Below are positions 59,729 through 64,000 of a DNA stretch of 64,000 nucleotides, in pieces; positions within the stretch are counted from its first letter, which is position 1; the number at the start of each line of letters is the position of its first letter. A program made the translations under genes and the position numbers. The notes below the pieces were generated by a model. It did not search any database, was not told the origin of the DNA, and saw only the letters and a list, made by a program, of their open reading frames with translations. The stretch comes from Chloroflexota bacterium (GTDB lineage Bacteria > Chloroflexota > Anaerolineae > Anaerolineales > Villigracilaceae). The stretch covers positions 1 through 64,000 of the forward strand of contig JACRLB010000020.1 of NCBI GenBank assembly GCA_016235445.1. The letters run 5' to 3'.

Positions 59729-60622
59729 ATGACACAAAACCGATTTCTTCCCCACATCGCCCTCGCGGTTGGCATTATCGCGCTGAGCATGTCTGCCATG
59801 TTCGTGCGCTGGGCAGACGCGCCCGGCCCAATGACCGGGTTTTACCGCCTGCTGATTTCCACACTTTTGCTCACGCCGTTCTTTTTCAAACAACAAAAAC
59901 AACTGCCACCCATTGGTCGAAAATTTTTATACATTCCGCTGGTTGCTGGCCTGTTCACGGCGTTCGATTTTGCATTTTGGAATTCATCGCTAAAATACAC
60001 AACCGCGGCAAACGCCACATTGCTTGGCAACACCGCGCCTTTGTGGGTGGCGCTGGGAGCGTTTCTGATCTTTCGCGAAAAATTGAAAGGGATATTTTGG
60101 GCGGGGCTGGCGCTTGCGCTGGCTGGCGCGGCGCTGGTGATGGGCAGTGACTTTTTACTGCATCCCACACTCGGCCTGGGCGACCTGATGGCAAGCACCG
60201 CCGCGATCTTTTACGCTTCCTACCAGCTCATCACCCAGCGCGGACGGGTTCACATTGACCCGTTTCGCTTCACCTGGCTGGTGGGAGTCAGCGCGACGAT
60301 TATGATGCTGGTTATAAACCTCACGCTTGGAAATTCGTTTACGGGTTATTCAACCCAGACGTGGATTATTTTCTTTGCCACGGCCATCGTCTCGCAAATG
60401 ATCGGGTATCTCGCCATCACCTACGCGCTGGGGCATTTGCCCGCGTCCATTGTTGCGCCCACTCTGATAGGACAGCCCATCCTGACCGCCGTTTTGGCAA
60501 TTCCCCTGCTGAACGAAATCCCCACCCCCATCCAATGGATTGGCGGCGGGATTGCACTGGCAGGGATTTATATCGTGAACCAATCTCACAGACAGAACCA
60601 GCAGGAAACGCCGAACGCTTAA
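59729..60622 (+). CDS. EamA/DMT family transporter
   Basis: 297-residue membrane protein with ten helices formed by two EamA repeats (about 8-140 and 150-290). MFVRWADAPGPMTGFYRLLIS and TTAANATLLGNTAPLWVALGAFLIFREKL are typical of the first repeat, PLLNEIPTPIQWIGGGIALAGIYIVN of the second. Such proteins export amino acids or other metabolites; the substrate is unknown. Lies 37 bases after the HAD gene. Confidence 0.88.
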   Translation: MTQNRFLPHIALAVGIIALSMSAMFVRWADAPGPMTGFYRLLISTLLLTPFFFKQQKQLPPIGRKFLYIPLVAGLFTAFDFAFWNSSLKYTTAANATLLGNTAPLWVALGAFLIFREKLKGIFWAGLALALAGAALVMGSDFLLHPTLGLGDLMASTAAIFYASYQLITQRGRVHIDPFRFTWLVGVSATIMMLVINLTLGNSFTGYSTQTWIIFFATAIVSQMIGYLAITYALGHLPASIVAPTLIGQPILTAVLAIPLLNEIPTPIQWIGGGIALAGIYIVNQSHRQNQQETPNA

Positions 60623-60689
60623 CCTCTTCGAATAACGGAGTGCAGGCTTTTGCGGATTAACAAATTAACCTGATAATAAATCTTCGCGC

Positions 60690-60785
60690 TGAGCCGAGCG
60701 TCCTTCGACTGCGTTCGTCGCAACGGGCGTTACTCACTCCGCTCAGGACGAATCATCTCTGGGAAAGAGCGAAGTCGAAGCGCGG
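60690..60785. repeat. Dispersed TCCTTCGACTGCG / CGCTCAGGACGA repeat
   Basis: GCGTCCTTCGACTGCGTTC and CACTCCGCTCAGGACGAA with a reverse GAGCGAAGTCGAAGCG piece; related to the fragment at 6080-6125 and to coding insertions in recJ and the 57158 gene. Flanked by AT-rich GATTAACAAATTAACC and TAATTGTTAATC, an inverted pair. Confidence 0.65.
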
Positions 60786-60884
60786 GGATTGCTAGATTTA
60801 ATTGTTAATCTACAACAGTCTGCCTAGGCGCTCCGAATGTTTTCGATAGACCAAACCAACAAAACAAGGAATATATTAAGAATC

Positions 60885-61283
60885 ATGGATATCACAGTCA
60901 CCACAGAACAGGGACGCGTCCCCGTCACCATCCTTCACGTCAGCGGAGATATTGACTCTGCCACATACCTGGCCTTCCAATCCGCTGCGGAGGAATTGAT
61001 CGAAAATGGCGCACGTCATTTGCTCGTTAATTTAAAGGATACCCCATACATCAGCAGTGCGGGTCTGCGCGCTTTACACATCCTGTTCAACAAACTGCGT
61101 TCCATCCACAAGGATGTCAGCGACGATGAGCTTCGCAAGCGGATGAACGCAGGTTCGTATAAATCCCCGTATATCAAAGTGGCAAATCTTTCGCCTCAGA
61201 TCAGGGATGCGTTTGAACTGAGCGGCTTTGAAACTTATATTGAAGCGTATGATGATGTGGGCAGGGCGGTGGGAAGCTTTTAG
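60885..61283 (+). CDS. STAS-domain anti-sigma factor antagonist-like protein
   Basis: 132-residue single STAS domain protein: VTILHVSGDIDSATYLAFQ, LLVNLKDTPYISSAGLRAL with the phosphorylatable serine in the ISSAG motif (57-60) and VANLSPQIRDAFELSGF. A loop insert of about 20 residues (KDVSDDELRKRMNAGSYKS) is longer than in SpoIIAA. It would bind an anti-sigma kinase in a partner-switching pathway; no partner is nearby. The start at 60885 is the last in-frame ATG before the conserved region; earlier codons lack support. Confidence 0.85.
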   Translation: MDITVTTEQGRVPVTILHVSGDIDSATYLAFQSAAEELIENGARHLLVNLKDTPYISSAGLRALHILFNKLRSIHKDVSDDELRKRMNAGSYKSPYIKVANLSPQIRDAFELSGFETYIEAYDDVGRAVGSF

Positions 61284-61314
61284 CGATTAGAGATTGGAGA
61301 TTAATAATTAGCGG

Positions 61315-62379
61315 TTAGCAAATTCTGGGGAGCATTTCCCCGGAGAGCATATCCACTACGCGGGTGGCGCCGAGGGTGGTTTTGAGCAGGACACGTCCGC
61401 GCGGCTCGGCGGTGACTTTGCCGACAATGCAAGCGTCTTCGCCATAGCGGGTCGCTTGCATGGCTTTTAATACGGTATCGGCATCTTCGCTAGCGACAAA
61501 GGCAACCAGCTTGCCTTCATTGGCAATGTAGAGGGGGTCGAACCCAAGCATTTCGCAAGCGGCTCCAACTTCGGGGTGGATGGGAAGCGTCCGTTCGTCG
61601 AGCAGAATCCCCACGTTGGATTGAGTCGCAATTTCGTTGAGGGTGGTCGCCAGTCCGCCGCGGGTGGGGTCGCGCAACACGTGAATGTTGTCGCTCGCGT
61701 TCAGCATCGCTTCGATGAGATGATTGAGCGGGGCCGCGTCGCTTTGAATTGTGGATTGAAAACCAAGCTCGCCACGCGCGCCGAGGACGGCAATGCCGTG
61801 ATCGCCAAGCGAGCCTGAAAGAATAACCACATCACCCGCCTTTGCCTGTGCGCCGCCGATTTTTACGCCAGCACGAATCAACCCCACCCCCGCCGTGGTG
61901 ATGTACATTCCGTCGGCCTTGCCTTTTTGCACAACTTTCGTATCGCCTGCCACGATCTGCACGCCCGCTTCTTCCGCCGCCGATTTCATGGACGCGATCA
62001 CGCGTCCGAGCGTTTCCATCGGCAAGCCTTCTTCGAGGATAAAGCCCGCTGTTAAATATAATGGCTTTGCGCCAAGCATCGCCACGTCATTGACCGTGCC
62101 ACAGACAGCCAGCTTGCCAATATCGCCGCCGGGAAAAAACAGCGGGGTGACGACGTGCGCGTCGGTGCTGATGGCGAGGCGTTGATGCAGGTCTGATTCG
62201 AGGCTGGCGGCATCGTCCCCTGCCCGCAGTGCGGGGTTATCGAAGGCGGGCAAAAACGCTTTCTGAATCAGTTGATGACTCATCCGCCCGCCCGCGCCAT
62301 GCCCCATGACGATTTGCTCGTTATGAGTTAACGGCGGCGCGCAGACGGCGCCTTCGACACTGGTGATGTTTTCAGACAT
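61315..62379 (-). CDS. hypE: Hydrogenase maturation protein HypE
   Basis: 354-residue AIR-synthase-like protein that dehydrates the carbamoyl group on its C-terminal cysteine to a cyanide ligand for [NiFe] hydrogenases. MGHGAGGRMSHQLI at the N-terminus, GDDAA, ISTDAHVVTPLFFPGGDIGKLAVCGTVND, and the end PRIC with Cys354 are all present. The ATG at 62379 is preferred; the longer frame upstream consists of low-complexity repeat DNA. It is last in the hypFCDE order on the minus strand. Confidence 0.94.
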   Translation of the reverse strand: MSENITSVEGAVCAPPLTHNEQIVMGHGAGGRMSHQLIQKAFLPAFDNPALRAGDDAASLESDLHQRLAISTDAHVVTPLFFPGGDIGKLAVCGTVNDVAMLGAKPLYLTAGFILEEGLPMETLGRVIASMKSAAEEAGVQIVAGDTKVVQKGKADGMYITTAGVGLIRAGVKIGGAQAKAGDVVILSGSLGDHGIAVLGARGELGFQSTIQSDAAPLNHLIEAMLNASDNIHVLRDPTRGGLATTLNEIATQSNVGILLDERTLPIHPEVGAACEMLGFDPLYIANEGKLVAFVASEDADTVLKAMQATRYGEDACIVGKVTAEPRGRVLLKTTLGATRVVDMLSGEMLPRIC

Positions 62380-62429
62380 GATGCCTCGTTTCACAAAGAA
62401 AGAGGAAAGAAGAAAGAAGAGAGAGGTCA

Positions 62430-62505
62430 ATGAGTATTTTTCATCCCTTCGACAGGCTAAGGACAAGCCTTCATCCTTCATCCTTCATCCTTCATATTTC
62501 ATCCT
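62430..62505. repeat. Low-complexity CATCCTTCATCCTT repeat between hypD and hypE
   Basis: Tandem TTCATCC units (about 62470-62505) after a CGACAGGCTAAGGACAAGC piece separate hypD and hypE by 133 bases, where tight spacing would be expected. Confidence 0.65.
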
Positions 62506-62512
62506 TGTTTTA

Positions 62513-63595
62513 TCATCTTCCGTACTTGAAATACGCCGCGCACGCGCCTTCGGAAGAGACCATCGTCGCGCCAAGCGGACTCTCCGGCGTGCATTGCCTT
62601 CCAAATGCAGGGCAATCATGCGGCTTTTTCAGTCCCTGCAAAATGGAGCCTGCGATACACAAAGGGGACTCGTCTGCGTGCATGGATTCCACATCGAATC
62701 TTTTTTCAGCGTTGAAGAAATCAAACTCGGGGCGCAGGCACCAGCCGCTCATTGGAATCATGCCAATGCCGCGCCACTTGCGGTCGCATTCCATGAATAC
62801 CTTGTTGATGGCGTCCTGCGCTGGTTTCAACCCTTCCAACGTCACCGCCCGTTGATAGGCGTTGACAACTTCCACTTTGCCCGCTTCCAGCAATTGGACG
62901 ACTGCCAGAATCCCCTGCACAATATCGAGCGGCTCAAAACCCGTCACGGCCATTGGGATTTTGAATTCATCCGACAGCGGCGGATATTCCCAATACCCCA
63001 TCACAGCGTTGACATGCCCCGCGAGTAAAAATCCCTGCACACGGTTGTGCGGCGAACTAAGAATGGCTTTTATGGCAGGCGGCACGCGCACATGCGAAAC
63101 CAAGACCGAGAAATTTTGCAAGCCGAGGTACTGTGCCTGCAAAACGCTCGTCACATTCGGCGGAGCGGTTGTCTCGAAACCGATGGCGAAAAAGACCACT
63201 TGCTTTTCGGGGTTTTGCTGGGCGAGCGCAACCGCATCCAGCGGAGAGTAAACCACGCGCACATCCCCGCCCTGCGCTTTCACCGAGAACAAATCCTGGG
63301 CTGAGCCTGGCACGCGCAGCATATCTCCGTACGAGCAGAAAATCACATCGGGGCGGGATGCGATTGCCAGCGCTTTGTCGATCAGCTCCAGCGGAGTCAC
63401 ACAGACCGGGCAACCGGGACCATGCACAAGGTCGATCTGAGGCGGGAGCAGTTGGTCAATTCCATGCCGAACGATGGCGTGAGTCTGTCCGCCGCAAATT
63501 TCCATCAACGTCCACAGGCGCGTGACAGTGCGGCGGATTTCTTCGATCACGCCCTTCACCAATTCGGCATTGCGATATTCAGTAACGTATTTCAT
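62513..63595 (-). CDS. hypD: Hydrogenase maturation protein HypD
   Basis: 360-residue Fe-S protein that, with HypC, assembles the Fe(CN)2CO unit. [10 protein letters not shown] with Cys34, [10 protein letters not shown] with Cys62 and Cys65, [22 protein letters not shown], and the C-terminal cysteines CECDRKW-like and CAFGRQC-like region ([18 protein letters not shown]) are as in the family. Full length. It is preceded by hypC with a palindrome in the gap. Confidence 0.95.
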   Translation of the reverse strand: MKYVTEYRNAELVKGVIEEIRRTVTRLWTLMEICGGQTHAIVRHGIDQLLPPQIDLVHGPGCPVCVTPLELIDKALAIASRPDVIFCSYGDMLRVPGSAQDLFSVKAQGGDVRVVYSPLDAVALAQQNPEKQVVFFAIGFETTAPPNVTSVLQAQYLGLQNFSVLVSHVRVPPAIKAILSSPHNRVQGFLLAGHVNAVMGYWEYPPLSDEFKIPMAVTGFEPLDIVQGILAVVQLLEAGKVEVVNAYQRAVTLEGLKPAQDAINKVFMECDRKWRGIGMIPMSGWCLRPEFDFFNAEKRFDVESMHADESPLCIAGSILQGLKKPHDCPAFGRQCTPESPLGATMVSSEGACAAYFKYGR

Positions 63596-63603
63596 TGCAG
63601 TTT

Positions 63604-63629
63604 GTAACGCGATATTAATATCGCGTTAC
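63604..63629. repeat. Perfect 26-base palindrome at the hypC stop
   Basis: GTAACGCGATATT joined directly to its complement; the TAA stop of hypC (63626-63628) is in the right arm. It fills nearly the entire hypC-hypD gap. Confidence 0.9.
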
Positions 63630-63874
63630 CCTGTCTCCAATTCTTCTTCAAAGCCATCGATCTGTTTCAACAGATCGAGCGTTTCCATGGCTTCCTTTTC
63701 GCTCAGCAAACTGATCGCAAAGCCGACATGGATGATGCAATAATCCCCGATGTTTGCCTCAGGCACATAACTCAAACAAGCCTCGCGAAAAATTCCGCCA
63801 AAATCCACCCGCGCCATTTGCAAGCCGCCCTTCTCGTACACCTCGACGATTTTTCCCGGCACACCCAAACACAT
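63626..63874 (-). CDS. hypC: Hydrogenase maturation chaperone HypC
   Basis: 82-residue chaperone. MCLGVPGKIVEV with the essential Cys2, VDFGG, and IGDYCIIHVGFAIS are diagnostic. It carries the iron cofactor from HypD to the hydrogenase large subunit. The ATG at 63874 is dictated by the need for Cys2 next to the initiator. Its start is one base after the hypF stop (TGACATG), and its end lies in a palindrome. Confidence 0.95.
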   Translation of the reverse strand: MCLGVPGKIVEVYEKGGLQMARVDFGGIFREACLSYVPEANIGDYCIIHVGFAISLLSEKEAMETLDLLKQIDGFEEELETG

Positions 63875-63875
63875 G

Positions 63876-64000
63876 TCAACCTCGCATTCGCTTCGCCGCA
63901 ATCACGGCCTGTCCCAACGAAAGCCCGCCGTCATTTGTCGGCGCTTCCTTATGTATGTATACTTTGAATCCCTCTCCATCTAATAGTGCCATAGTTCGCC
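63876..64000 (-). CDS. hypF: Hydrogenase maturation protein HypF, C-terminal end (partial)
   Basis: Only the last 41 codons are inside the window. The reading frame next to hypC contains TNDGGLSLGQAVIA, the conserved C-terminal motif of the carbamoyltransferase HypF (the DxGGxxLGQ end of its Kae1-like domain), and stops with TGA at 63876-63878. The rest lies beyond the right edge. HypF makes the carbamoyl group transferred to HypE. Confidence 0.85.
   Translation of the reverse strand, partial: RTMALLDGEGFKVYIHKEAPTNDGGLSLGQAVIAAKRMRG

Noticed and set aside
61315..62379. SelD (selenophosphate synthetase) instead of HypE
   Set aside because: Relevant to the selenoprotein idea, but the protein ends in PRIC, lacks the SelD N-terminal Sec/Cys loop and lies in a hypFCDE operon, so it is HypE.

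Overview
The window reads as a chromosomal segment of a Gram-positive-type or monoderm-like anaerobe, most likely a Chloroflexota bacterium of the Anaerolineae kind. This is an inference from gene content (DUF1385 protein, GT39-like membrane proteins, tungsten/molybdenum aldehyde:ferredoxin oxidoreductases, GxxExxY protein, TumE-like pair) and from the very dense palindromic and MITE-like repeats; there is no rRNA to settle it. Coding density is ordinary, with one tRNA (Thr-CGT), and no CRISPR array or complete insertion sequence.

Layout. 0-10 kb: an ABC-2-like membrane protein behind a 20-bp direct repeat, a Cas4/AddB-type Fe-S PD-(D/E)XK nuclease, DUF1385, an M20 peptidase, a family-5 substrate-binding protein, secG, a PHP-domain protein and a GT39-like protein. 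10-21 kb: recJ, a squalene-cyclase-like protein, a STAND ATPase without recognisable sensor repeats, a NYN-LOTUS protein, a GT4 glycosyltransferase, tRNA-Thr and a PAS/GAF histidine kinase. 21-42 kb: a catabolic island, nearly all on the minus strand, with two AORs, five class-III aminotransferases, a saccharopine-dehydrogenase-like enzyme, a PotABCD polyamine importer, a CoA-acylating semialdehyde dehydrogenase and two Lrp/AsnC regulators. 42-49 kb: cell-surface functions (membrane glycosyltransferase-like protein, GT2, sulfotransferase, flippase-like protein) and a GH36 alpha-galactosidase. 49-61 kb: ffh, a UMF1 transporter, an alpha/beta hydrolase, a thioredoxin-like lipoprotein with an in-frame TGA, P5C dehydrogenase, a split class-I CoA-transferase, a HAD protein, a DMT exporter and a STAS protein. 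61-64 kb: hypF(partial)-hypC-hypD-hypE.

Working together (inference): PotABCD would import putrescine or spermidine; PatA and the other aminotransferases would give aldehydes; the aldehyde dehydrogenases and AORs would oxidise these to acids or acyl-CoAs, with AORs yielding reduced ferredoxin; the CoA-transferase and P5C dehydrogenase fit amino-acid fermentation, and the hyp operon points to a [NiFe] hydrogenase elsewhere that could take electrons.

The most interesting signals are (1) a thioredoxin-fold lipoprotein whose only in-frame TGA lies exactly at the first Cys of the CxxC motif, with a bacterial-SECIS-like hairpin 20 nt downstream: a candidate selenoprotein; (2) an unannotated 39-codon gene between the asnC regulator and a strong terminator; (3) many families of short inverted-repeat elements, some inserted in frame inside genes (recJ, nuclease, hydrolase, flippase) and some supplying stop codons (ffh, a hydrolase, hypC); (4) broken accessory genes (a frameshifted TumE-like toxin, an internally deleted GxxExxY protein); (5) several genes with a -10 box about 6 nt before the ATG, suggesting leaderless transcripts.
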